A DNA stretch of 64,000 bases from Ktedonobacter sp. SOSP1-85 (lineage in GTDB: Bacteria > Chloroflexota > Ktedonobacteria > Ktedonobacterales > Ktedonobacteraceae), in assembly GCF_016587415.1 (NCBI RefSeq), contig NZ_BNJI01000001.1, positions 1,217,501 through 1,281,500 on the forward strand, read 5' to 3'. Each line of letters opens with the position of its first letter. Position 1 is the first letter of the stretch. The notes under the pieces are model-generated. The model did not search any database. It worked only from the letters and a program-made list of their open reading frames with translations, and had not been told where the DNA came from. Below, in pieces: positions 15,366 through 23,445 of this stretch. Both the position numbers and the translations under genes were made by a program.

Positions 15366-17692
15366 TGAGCATTTCAGTCTTTGGGATACGCCACCATGGG
15401 CCAGGCTGCGCACGCAGCCTGCGCCAGGCGCTCACAGAGTACCAGCCAGATATCGTCCTGGTCGAAGGCCCACCCGACGCCCAGCAAGTGCTTCCGCTAT
15501 GTATGCACCAGGAGATGCGGCCTCCCGTCGCGATCCTCATCTACGCGCCTGAGCATCCAAAGCGTGCCGTCTTCTATCCCTTTACCACCTTCTCGCCAGA
15601 ATGGCAGGCGCTCCGCTATAGCTTTGAGCAGGGTATAGAAACGCGCTTTATGGACCTACCCCAGGCCATGCAGATGGCGCTACGCCTCGAACAAGAGACC
15701 CTGGCTGAACAAACGGAGCAGCAGGAGCCGCAAGCGCTCGATCATCCTGGAGCTGAGGCAGAGCCAGGTCAGGAGACACGCAATGCGACCCTCGCACCTG
15801 CGCCTCAAACGGAAGAGCGTGAGGACCCACTCGGGATGCTTGCCGAAGCCGCAGGCTATAGCGATCATGAAAGCTGGTGGGAACAGCAGATTGAGCAGCG
15901 CGTCGATAGCCGCGACATTTTCGCGGCCATTCTTGAAGCCATGTCGGCCCTCAGAGAGGGACGAGAAACCAGGGAAGAGGACGCGCTCCGCGAGGCCTAT
16001 ATGCGTCAATGCATCCGCACGGCTCAGCGCGAGGGCTTCCAGCGCATCGCCGTCGTATGTGGGGCCTGGCATGCCCCCGTCCTGGTCGACCCCGGCGCAC
16101 CTGGCGAGGATCAGAAACGCCTGAAGGGTCTAAAAAAACTGAAGGTTGAGGCCACCTGGATTCCCTGGACCAATTCACGCCTCTCCTATCGCAGCGGCTA
16201 TGGAGCTGGCATCACCTCTCCTGGCTGGTACGAGCATCTCTGGACAACGCCAGAACAGGCCGTGGTACGCTGGGTGACACGCGCCGCGCGCTTGCTCCGC
16301 AAAGAAGACCTGGATGCCTCCTCGGCCAGCGTCATTGAGGCGGTACGCCTGAGCGAGACCCTGGCGGCCCTGCGCGAGCTTCCCATGCCCGGCCTCACCG
16401 AGCTACACGAGGCCATCCAGACGGTTCTCTGCCATGGCAACACAGAACCCATGCAGTTAATTCGCGAGAAGCTCGAAATTGGCGAGCGCCTGGGGCGCGT
16501 TCCGGAGGAGACGCCAGCCATCCCGCTTCAGCGCGACCTGGAGCAGCAACAGCGCCAGTTGCGCATGGCGCCTTCGCCTGAGAGTACACGCCTGGAGCTG
16601 GACCTGCGCAAAGAGAGTGCCCTGGCGCGCAGCCAGTTGCTGCACCGCCTCGCCCTGCTCAACATTCCCTGGGGCAAAACTCTGCATACCGGCAACCAGA
16701 AGCAGGGCACCTTCTGGGAATACTGGCAATTACAATGGCAGGTTGAGTTTGTCGTAACCCTTATTGAAGCCAGCGCCTGGGGAAATACCGTCTTCGAGGC
16801 CGCAAGCGCCTTCGTCGCGCATCAGGCCGAAGAGCTTCAAGAGCTGCCGCAACTCACCAGCCTGCTCGACCAGGCCATGCTGGCGGCCTTGCCCCAGGCG
16901 ATTGCGCACCTGCTTACAGTCATCCAGCAACGCGCGGCAGTATCGGCAGATATACGCCATTTGATGGATGCCATGCCACCCCTGGCGCGGATCGCACGCT
17001 ACGGCAATGTTCGCGGCACCCAGGCCGAGCTGGTCCAGCCCATTCTCACACGCCTCTTCGAGCGCGTGCTGGTTGGTCTACCAGGTGCCTGCTCCTCGCT
17101 CGACGATGACGCCGCTCGGGGCATGCTCACAAGCATCAACCATGTTCAAGAGGCCCTCAGCCTGCTCAACCAGGAAGAGGAGCGTCAAGACTGGCAAAAG
17201 CTCCTGCGCCGCTTGATGGAACAGGAGGATCTACATGGCCTGCTACGCGGGCGAAGCTGTCGCTTACTACTAGAGCAGCACGTCATCGATGGAGCTGAGC
17301 TGCAACGCCAGACACGCCTGGCCCTCACACCCGCGTTACCAGCGGCTCAAGCCGCGCGCTGGATCGAGGGCGTCCTTATGGGCAGCGGGCTTATTGTCCT
17401 CCACCAGGAGGAGCTGTGGCGCGCCCTGGATAGCTGGCTCAGCGATCTCTCGGGCGAGACCTTCGAGGCTCTCTTACCAATCCTACGCCGCGCCTTCAGC
17501 GAATTTGAGCCGCCTGAGCGCCGTGCCATGGGCGAAAAGGTCAAACACCTGCGCACAATGTCGGGCCAGAGCGGCGCGGTAGCAGGGATGACGGCATCAT
17601 CTACCGGCGTGAGCTTCGACCAGCAACGAGCGGAGGGCGTTCTGCCCGTGCTGGCACAACTGATGGGGGTAAGCTTCAATGAGCATAACTGA
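15365..17692 (+). CDS. DUF5682 family protein (possible TraB/ChaN-like enzyme domain)
   Basis: A 775-residue protein. The GTG at 15365 overlaps the MoxR stop (TAGTG) and has GAGG upstream; the family's typical opening SVFGIRHHGPGCARSLRQAL follows directly, so the upstream in-frame ATG at 15326 is rejected. The N-terminal 250 residues have GIRHHGPG, DIVLVEGPPDA, a basic/acidic RFMDLP, and VVCGAWHAPVL. This order (GxxH, then E, then R, then GxxH) resembles the TraB/ChaN/EreA (TIKI-like) superfamily; that assignment is my inference. The remaining ~500 residues are helical with QEL and LL-rich repeats. It overlaps the VWA gene by 14 bp. Confidence 0.85.
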   Translation: MSISVFGIRHHGPGCARSLRQALTEYQPDIVLVEGPPDAQQVLPLCMHQEMRPPVAILIYAPEHPKRAVFYPFTTFSPEWQALRYSFEQGIETRFMDLPQAMQMALRLEQETLAEQTEQQEPQALDHPGAEAEPGQETRNATLAPAPQTEEREDPLGMLAEAAGYSDHESWWEQQIEQRVDSRDIFAAILEAMSALREGRETREEDALREAYMRQCIRTAQREGFQRIAVVCGAWHAPVLVDPGAPGEDQKRLKGLKKLKVEATWIPWTNSRLSYRSGYGAGITSPGWYEHLWTTPEQAVVRWVTRAARLLRKEDLDASSASVIEAVRLSETLAALRELPMPGLTELHEAIQTVLCHGNTEPMQLIREKLEIGERLGRVPEETPAIPLQRDLEQQQRQLRMAPSPESTRLELDLRKESALARSQLLHRLALLNIPWGKTLHTGNQKQGTFWEYWQLQWQVEFVVTLIEASAWGNTVFEAASAFVAHQAEELQELPQLTSLLDQAMLAALPQAIAHLLTVIQQRAAVSADIRHLMDAMPPLARIARYGNVRGTQAELVQPILTRLFERVLVGLPGACSSLDDDAARGMLTSINHVQEALSLLNQEEERQDWQKLLRRLMEQEDLHGLLRGRSCRLLLEQHVIDGAELQRQTRLALTPALPAAQAARWIEGVLMGSGLIVLHQEELWRALDSWLSDLSGETFEALLPILRRAFSEFEPPERRAMGEKVKHLRTMSGQSGAVAGMTASSTGVSFDQQRAEGVLPVLAQLMGVSFNEHN

Positions 17693-18863
17693 GCAAGAGC
17701 GCCTGCGTCGCTGGCGCCTCGTTTTAGGCAAGCAGGCTGAGAAAGGAATGGCGGGCGCGGGTGGAGGTGCGCCAGGAGATGGGCAGGACATGTTGAGTGG
17801 CCGCGACCTGGGCATGGATAAAACGCTCGAAGCCCTCTACGATGCCCAGCGTTCGGGCGGGCTGGGAGGCTCCTCGCCCAACGTAGCCCGCTGGCTGGGC
17901 GATATTCGTACCTACTTCCCCTCCTCGACCGTACGCGTGATGCAGCAGGACGCGCTTCAACGGCTCAACCTTACACGCATGCTGCTCGAACCAGAGATGC
18001 TTGAGCAGGTTGAGCCGGATGTCCATCTCGTAGCCTCCCTGCTCTCGTTGAGTCGCGTCATTCCCGAGAAAACCAAGGATACGGCGCGGCAAGTGGTGCG
18101 CAAGGTCGTCGAAGAACTGGAGCGTAAACTCGCCAATCCCTTGCAACAGGCGGTACGGGGTAGCCTCAATCGCTCCACCTATACCCGACGGCCACGCGCC
18201 AATGAGATCAATTGGCATCGCACCATCCGCGCCAACCTGAAAAACTACCTGCCAGAGAAGAAGACCATCATTGCCGAACAGTTGATCGGACATGGGCATA
18301 AACGCTCTTCCCTGCGCGATATCGTCCTCTGCGTAGACCAGAGCGGCTCTATGGCAACCTCCGTCGTTTACTCAGGCATCTTTGGCGCTGTCCTGGCAAC
18401 CATTCGCGCGGTCAGTACACGCATGGTCGTCTTCGACACCGCCGTTGTCGATCTCAGCGAAGACCTGCAAGACCCGGTCGACCTGCTCTTTGGCACACAA
18501 CTGGGCGGCGGCACCGATATCAATCGTGCCCTGGCCTATTGCCAGCAAATCATCAGTCGTCCCAGCCAGACCATCCTCGTGCTGATTACCGATCTCTATG
18601 AGGGCGGAAACCAGCGCGAGATGCTTCGTCGCGCCGCAGAACTGGTCGCCAGTGGAGTCCAGGTCATCTGCCTGCTGGCCCTCAGTGACGATGGTGCCCC
18701 AGGCTACGATAAAACGAATGCCGCCCACCTGGCGAGCATGGGTATTCCCTCGTTCGCCTGTACGCCTGACCTCTTCCCGGATCTCATGGCCGCTGCCATT
18801 CAGCAACAAGATCTCAATATGTGGGCCGCGCGCAACGACATCGTCGCCACGCGCACCCGTTAA
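17679..18863 (+). CDS. VWA-domain protein, partner of the MoxR ATPase
   Basis: A 394-residue protein. A helical N-terminal half (about 1-210) precedes a von Willebrand A domain with an intact metal-ion-dependent adhesion site: DQSGSM at residues 220-225, the threonine in GGGTDINRA, and the aspartate in VLITDLYEGG. VWA proteins paired with MoxR ATPases act as the client-binding or metal-insertion part, for instance with CO dehydrogenase or cobalt/magnesium chelatases. The start codon lies 14 bp inside the DUF5682 gene. It is the last gene of the five-gene operon and is followed at once by a very long hairpin. Confidence 0.9.
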   Translation: MSITEQERLRRWRLVLGKQAEKGMAGAGGGAPGDGQDMLSGRDLGMDKTLEALYDAQRSGGLGGSSPNVARWLGDIRTYFPSSTVRVMQQDALQRLNLTRMLLEPEMLEQVEPDVHLVASLLSLSRVIPEKTKDTARQVVRKVVEELERKLANPLQQAVRGSLNRSTYTRRPRANEINWHRTIRANLKNYLPEKKTIIAEQLIGHGHKRSSLRDIVLCVDQSGSMATSVVYSGIFGAVLATIRAVSTRMVVFDTAVVDLSEDLQDPVDLLFGTQLGGGTDINRALAYCQQIISRPSQTILVLITDLYEGGNQREMLRRAAELVASGVQVICLLALSDDGAPGYDKTNAAHLASMGIPSFACTPDLFPDLMAAAIQQQDLNMWAARNDIVATRTR

Positions 18864-18867
18864 AAAG

Positions 18868-18943
18868 ATGTGGTTGTTGTGGTCCTGAAGGTGCTGTTGG
18901 CGCGTCCGCGCCAACAGCACCTTCAGGACCACAACAACCACAT
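18868..18943. repeat. very long perfect inverted repeat (37-bp arms, 2-nt loop)
   Basis: Arms 18868-18904 and 18907-18943 are exact reverse complements about TC, the longest in the window. It lies 5 bp after the VWA stop. A TTTTT follows only on the minus strand, so on the plus strand it would act by structure alone. The next promoter starts 7 bp downstream. Confidence 0.95.
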
Positions 18944-18949
18944 AACTGC

Positions 18950-18978
18950 TTGACTTCTTTGTTGAGATCCTGTATGAT
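18950..18978 (+). promoter_or_regulatory. strong sigma-70-type promoter for the ABC-F gene
   Basis: TTGACT (18950-18955), a 17-bp spacer, TATGAT (18973-18978). Transcription should begin near 18985, giving a leader of about 340 nt before the ABC-F start at 19327. Confidence 0.75.
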
Positions 18979-18984
18979 GGATAC

Positions 18985-19326
18985 ATCACAGTAAAAAACC
19001 TCTATCAAAGGAGTCACACTTGTAGACATGAGCAACATCTACCGCTAGTAACCTCCACGTACGCCTTCAGAGTATGCTTAGCAGAAATCTCATGCATGCT
19101 TACTCGCGCTCGTTACTGGTTACTCCTGGCCTGATGCCGTGCTCATGGTACATCACAAGGTGCTCTACCACTTTCTGCTATCACTTCGCTAGAAGCTACC
19201 CACGATGTTAACCACAACCAGTTAGCAATTTGTACCCCTTGAGCGCGTTCAGGCACCTCGCAGACAACTTCATTACATACACATGGCGGCAAAACGACCG
19301 CAACCAGAATTACGAGGTGCAGCTTT
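18985..19326 (+). promoter_or_regulatory. long 5' leader of the ABC-F gene with short reading frames
   Basis: The leader has a good ribosome binding site (AAAGGAG, 19007-19013) far from the ABC-F start. It is followed by TTG-TAG at 19020-19025 and the six-codon frame MSNIYR at 19028, and further down a 15-codon frame at 19145-19192 starting MVHHKVLYH. No T-run terminator was found. Long leaders with short peptides are common in front of antibiotic-responsive ABC-F genes, where ribosome stalling controls expression; whether that happens here is unproven. Confidence 0.4.
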
Positions 19327-20997
19327 ATGTTATTAACTGTACGCAATCTCTCTAAAACCTATGGCGCGATTACCGTACTCAGCGAAATCTCATGCGTAGT
19401 CAATGCTGGAGACCGGGTGGGCATCGTTGGTGCCAATGGCGCGGGCAAATCTACCCTCTTACGTATCCTTACCGGGAGCGAAGAGGCCGACGAGGGCAGC
19501 TTTGTCTATGCTCCCTCCGTTGAGGTGGGCTATCTGCCCCAGACCACGCCCCCCTTCTATGGACGTAGCATACAGGATTTAATTCTTGAGGCCGTAGGAA
19601 ATCTGCGCCAACTCGAGGCGCGTATGCATGAGCTTGAAGAGGTCATGAGCACGGCCACCCCTGAGCAACTCACCTCGCTCCTGGAGGAATATGCCCTTGT
19701 CTCAACGCGCTTTCAAGACAGTGGTGGCTACGAAATTGACTATAAGATAGAGAGCATCCTGGAGGGCCTGCGCCTGAGCTACCTTCCGCGCACCCAGGAG
19801 GTCGAGACGCTCTCTGGTGGCGAGAAGGCTCGTGTCGGCCTGGCGGCATTGTTGCTACGTTCTCCAGATATCATCTTGTTAGATGAACCGACTAACCATC
19901 TCGACTTCGCCAGCATGGAGTGGTTGGAGAACTACCTCTCAAGCTATCACGGAGCCGCGCTCATCGTCTCGCATGATCGCCAGTTTCTCAATCGCGCCGT
20001 CAATGCCATCTTTGAGATCGATGACAACTCTCATCACCTCAAAACCTACACCGGCAATTATGACGCCTATGTCGCGGCACGCGAGGCGGAGCGCAAGCAG
20101 TGGGAGGAGGATTACCTGCGCCAGCAAGAAGAGATCAAAGAGCTGCGCAAGCGCATCAAGGAGAAAGGAAGGCATATCGGGCATAGCAATCGCGCACCAC
20201 GCGATAACGATAAGTTCGTCAAGCACTTTTTGGGGCAGCGCGTTGACAGCGCCGTAGCACGTGACATTCATGAAACGGAAGAGCGTCTGAAGCGTATTGA
20301 GGCTGATCCGATTCCCAAGCCACCCGAATTACTCAGCGTCACCTCCTACTTTCGCACAGAGGCCATTCAATCGCAGACCGTGGTGCAGATGACCGATGTG
20401 CGCAAAGGCTTTGGCGAACGCCAGGTCTTTGAGCATGTTCATCTCAACCTCGCCCCTCGGTCGCGCATCATGCTAACCGGCCCCAATGGAGCGGGAAAAA
20501 CGACGCTGCTCAGGTTGCTACTTGGAGAGGAACAGCCTGACGGTGGTACGATCTCTCTTGCACCTGGCGCACGTGTGGGCTATCTCCCCCAGGACCCGGC
20601 GCTTCCCGACCTGGAGAAGACGGTCATCGAGACCTATCGCTATGGGCAGATAGGTTATGAGGGGGAGTTTATAAGTCGCTTGATCGGGTATGGACTCTTC
20701 CGCCTGGAGGATATGCAGAAAAAGGTCAGGCAATTAAGTATCGGGCAGAGACGTAAATTGGAGATTGCCAGCTTGATGGCCAGGAACCCTAACGTGCTCC
20801 TACTCGACGAGCCAACCAACTACATCAGTCTCGATGTGCTGGAAGCCTTTGAACAAGCAGTCCTGCATTTTCCGGGTCCGGTCATCGCCATCTCGCATGA
20901 CCGCTGGTTTATCCAGCGCTTCGGTGGCGAAGTCTGGGAGATGCGAGAGGGCCAGTTGGTCAAGAAGGAGGACCATGAAATAGTTACCTCAGCTTAA
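19327..20997 (+). CDS. ABC-F ATPase, ribosome-protection type
   Basis: A 556-residue protein with two ABC domains and no membrane segments. Domain 1 has GANGAGKST, LSGGEKARVGLA and ILLDEPTNHLD; domain 2 has GPNGAGKTT, LSIGQRRKLEIA and LLLDEPTNYISLDVLEAF. The charged inter-domain linker (about residues 245-330, with a HIGHSNRAPRDNDKF segment) inserts into the ribosomal E/P site in ABC-F proteins. The second Walker B followed by NYIS and the linker are reminiscent of macrolide- or lincosamide-resistance members (TlrC/OleB/LmrC type) more than of housekeeping EttA. Drug specificity cannot be read. The ATG follows GAGGTG, and a dedicated promoter and long leader suggest inducible expression. Confidence 0.9.
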   Translation: MLLTVRNLSKTYGAITVLSEISCVVNAGDRVGIVGANGAGKSTLLRILTGSEEADEGSFVYAPSVEVGYLPQTTPPFYGRSIQDLILEAVGNLRQLEARMHELEEVMSTATPEQLTSLLEEYALVSTRFQDSGGYEIDYKIESILEGLRLSYLPRTQEVETLSGGEKARVGLAALLLRSPDIILLDEPTNHLDFASMEWLENYLSSYHGAALIVSHDRQFLNRAVNAIFEIDDNSHHLKTYTGNYDAYVAAREAERKQWEEDYLRQQEEIKELRKRIKEKGRHIGHSNRAPRDNDKFVKHFLGQRVDSAVARDIHETEERLKRIEADPIPKPPELLSVTSYFRTEAIQSQTVVQMTDVRKGFGERQVFEHVHLNLAPRSRIMLTGPNGAGKTTLLRLLLGEEQPDGGTISLAPGARVGYLPQDPALPDLEKTVIETYRYGQIGYEGEFISRLIGYGLFRLEDMQKKVRQLSIGQRRKLEIASLMARNPNVLLLDEPTNYISLDVLEAFEQAVLHFPGPVIAISHDRWFIQRFGGEVWEMREGQLVKKEDHEIVTSA

Positions 20998-21018
20998 AAT
21001 GGCAGAGCGCCGCCGTCG

Positions 21019-22239
21019 CTATGGATGAGGCTGAGAAGGTAACGATGCATCATCGGCGGCGGCGCTGTCTTCAGTTGGCAGTACAGAGAGATATGGCAGA
21101 TGGACCGAGAATACACTCCCGCTATCGGGAATACTCTCGACCGTAATCCGACCACCATGGCTTTCGACAATCTGATTGGAGATGTAGAGGCCCAGGCCCA
21201 GGCCAATACTAGAGCCACGCTGTACCTCCACACCTGGAACGCGATAGAAGCGATCAAAGATATGGGGCAAGAGTTCAGGCGAGATGCCGATCCCGGTATC
21301 GCGCACCGTGATCGCGCACTCGGTCTCATCATAGCTGAGCGCCATATAAATAGATGCACTCGAGTATTTACGTGCATTAGAAAGCAGGTTAATCACGACC
21401 TGGCCCAGGCGTTCCACATCCACATTGGCCTCAATCTGCTCAGATGGCAGATGGAGTTCTACGACAGGTTGGGGATTAGTACCGATAACATACTCATCTA
21501 CCAGGCGCTGACACAACACATTCAGGTTGCACGGCATGGTATGCAGCTCAAAGACACCCATCTCAATAAAAGAAATGTTGAGCAGGTCATTCACCAACAC
21601 CTCCATGCGCCGGATGGAGTTCTCCATGCTAATCAAGTTCGGGACGTCATTTGAGCCAGTACGCTCCAGTTTACGACGCAGCAACTGCGTCATGCCCTTC
21701 AGGCTCGAGAGCGGGGTTTTTAGTTCATGCGAAGCCATGCTCAGGAATTCATCTTTGGCGGAGTTTGCAGCTGTGAGTTCACGAGTGCGCTCCTCTACCG
21801 CCTGTTCAAGCGAGCGAGCATGCAATTCTAGCGCGCGTTGTTGTTCCTCCACCTGGTAACGAAGCTGATGTATTTGAATCGCCCGTGCGAGCGCAGCGAC
21901 AAAATAATCGCGATCAATTGGCTTCTGGATGAAATCATAGGCTCCGCCACGCAAAGCCTGAATCGCCAGGTTATGATCACCATGGCCCGTAATCAAGAGG
22001 ACCGGCGTATTGGGAGAGACTTGCTGCACCTTTCCCAGCAGGGCCAGGCCATCCATACCCGGCATCTTAATATCACTCACAATCGCGTCATATTCGCATG
22101 AGCAGATTCGCTCAATCGCATCGAGAGCCGAGTCACAGGTATCAACCGTGACATCCTTCATACGCAGGTAGATTGCCTGGGGCAAGGCCTGCAACAGGGC
22201 AGTGTCATCATCGACTAAAAGAATGCAAGATTGCTTCAA
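21019..22239 (-). CDS. receiver-histidine kinase hybrid
   Basis: A 406-residue cytoplasmic protein. An N-terminal receiver domain (1-125) has the acidic pair LLVDDD, the phospho-acceptor in IVSDIKMPGMDG and the conserved lysine in FIQKPID. A coiled-coil linker follows, then HisKA with SHELKTPLSSLKG, and an HATPase domain with VINLLSNARKYS, DTGIGIS, FDRFYR and GLGLGLYIS. The order REC-HK suggests a kinase controlled by phosphorylation from another kinase, presumably the HK encoded directly upstream (3-bp gap). It is last in the PAS-HK-RR/HK operon. No DNA-binding output domain is present. Confidence 0.93.
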   Translation of the reverse strand: MKQSCILLVDDDTALLQALPQAIYLRMKDVTVDTCDSALDAIERICSCEYDAIVSDIKMPGMDGLALLGKVQQVSPNTPVLLITGHGDHNLAIQALRGGAYDFIQKPIDRDYFVAALARAIQIHQLRYQVEEQQRALELHARSLEQAVEERTRELTAANSAKDEFLSMASHELKTPLSSLKGMTQLLRRKLERTGSNDVPNLISMENSIRRMEVLVNDLLNISFIEMGVFELHTMPCNLNVLCQRLVDEYVIGTNPQPVVELHLPSEQIEANVDVERLGQVVINLLSNARKYSSASIYMALSYDETECAITVRDTGIGISPELLPHIFDRFYRVPGVEVQRGSSIGLGLGLYISNQIVESHGGRITVESIPDSGSVFSVHLPYLSVLPTEDSAAADDASLPSQPHP

Positions 22240-22242
22240 GAA

Positions 22243-23445
22243 CTACACCTCTTCAGGATCGTCATCAGGCTTAAGTGGAAGCTGGATCAGGAAACGTGCT
22301 CCCTCTCCAATTCGGCTCTGTACGGTAATCGCTCCATTATGTTCTTTTATAATACCATACGTGATCGACAAACCTAAACCCGTTCCAGCGCCAACTTCCT
22401 TGGTGGTAAAGAAAGGATCAAAGATACGCTGCTCCAGCTCAATGGGAATACCAGGACCTGTATCGGCCACGCTAATCTCGATCATCTCATCGCGCCTGAT
22501 GCATTCAATAGAGATAATCTTCGTTGGAGCGCTGGTCAGGGCATCACGAGCATTTGTCAGGAGATTGATGAAGACCTGCTCCATCTGAATAGCATTCCCC
22601 ATCACAAATATATCTTCCTCGGGGAATTGCATCTTTACCTCGATCAGGCGCAGACGTAGCTGCTCGCCCATAAGCGAGATGGAGCGCTGGATGACCTGAG
22701 TCACATTGATCGTCTCGCGACTTACAGAAGCGGCCCGGCCAAAGGTACGCAGGTGCGAGATAATCTCAGTGGCCTTACGCACCTGCTGCATCGCATTCGA
22801 TAGCTCTTGCAAAATGCGTCCAGGCTCGGTATCGGCCATGCCCAGTTCGATGAGATCAATCGCATTGCCAACAAAGAGGCCAATATTATTCAAAGGGTTA
22901 TTCAGTTCATGCGCGACCCCGGTCGTCAGCTCACCTAGCGTTGCCAGTTTTCCGGCCTGCACCAGTTGCTCTTGCTTCGCGCGTAACTCCTGCTCACTAT
23001 GCTGGACGGCTTCCGTCGTTACTTTCAAGTCGTTCATGATGTGAATCATGGCTTTGCGGCTATTCTCCAGGCGCAAATTTGATTGATGCGAATCCTGAAG
23101 AATATGCAGGAGCGCCCGACGTGAGTTATCCAGTCGCTCGGTCTGCTTGACCATGCGGCGGCGGTCCTGCTCATAGTCGGCAAGGATATGAATCATGGCC
23201 TTGCGTTGATCCACAAGCTTGCGATTGAGGGTGTTGACATCACTGAGAATATGCACAAAAGCACGGCGGCGCTCCTCGCTTCTCTGCACCCGCGTCTCCA
23301 GCATCTGCTTTTCCCGAAGCACACACTCATGCTCTTTACGAAGTTGTGCGAGTTCGGCTCTGAGTTGTTCAGCTTCAGCCACTTGCTCTCGGTAACTTGC
23401 GGTTTTGTTGGTATAGTCCATAGCATGCCGCTGTGCTAGGTCCAT
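22243..23445 (-). CDS. cytoplasmic histidine kinase with heptad HIL-D repeats
   Basis: A 400-residue kinase without membrane segments. Residues 1-165 form a coiled coil in which a motif recurs four times: AFVHILSD (62), AMIHILAD (83), ALLHILQD (111) and AMIHIMND (132), spaced 21, 28 and 21 residues, i.e. whole heptads. The kinase core has the phospho-acceptor histidine in GVAHELNNPLNN (H179), then INLLTNARDA, DTGPGIP, FDPFFTTK and GTGLGLSI, typical of the NtrB-like HisKA class. It overlaps the triple-PAS gene by 10 bp upstream and is 3 bp from the hybrid kinase, so all three proteins form one pathway. Confidence 0.92.
   Translation of the reverse strand: MDLAQRHAMDYTNKTASYREQVAEAEQLRAELAQLRKEHECVLREKQMLETRVQRSEERRRAFVHILSDVNTLNRKLVDQRKAMIHILADYEQDRRRMVKQTERLDNSRRALLHILQDSHQSNLRLENSRKAMIHIMNDLKVTTEAVQHSEQELRAKQEQLVQAGKLATLGELTTGVAHELNNPLNNIGLFVGNAIDLIELGMADTEPGRILQELSNAMQQVRKATEIISHLRTFGRAASVSRETINVTQVIQRSISLMGEQLRLRLIEVKMQFPEEDIFVMGNAIQMEQVFINLLTNARDALTSAPTKIISIECIRRDEMIEISVADTGPGIPIELEQRIFDPFFTTKEVGAGTGLGLSITYGIIKEHNGAITVQSRIGEGARFLIQLPLKPDDDPEEV

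Noticed and set aside
21006..21066. GC-rich hairpin at the ABC-F / hybrid kinase junction
   Set aside because: A 10-bp stem exists, but it has a 41-nt loop, lies mostly within the kinase coding end and lacks a T-run; it was not called a terminator.
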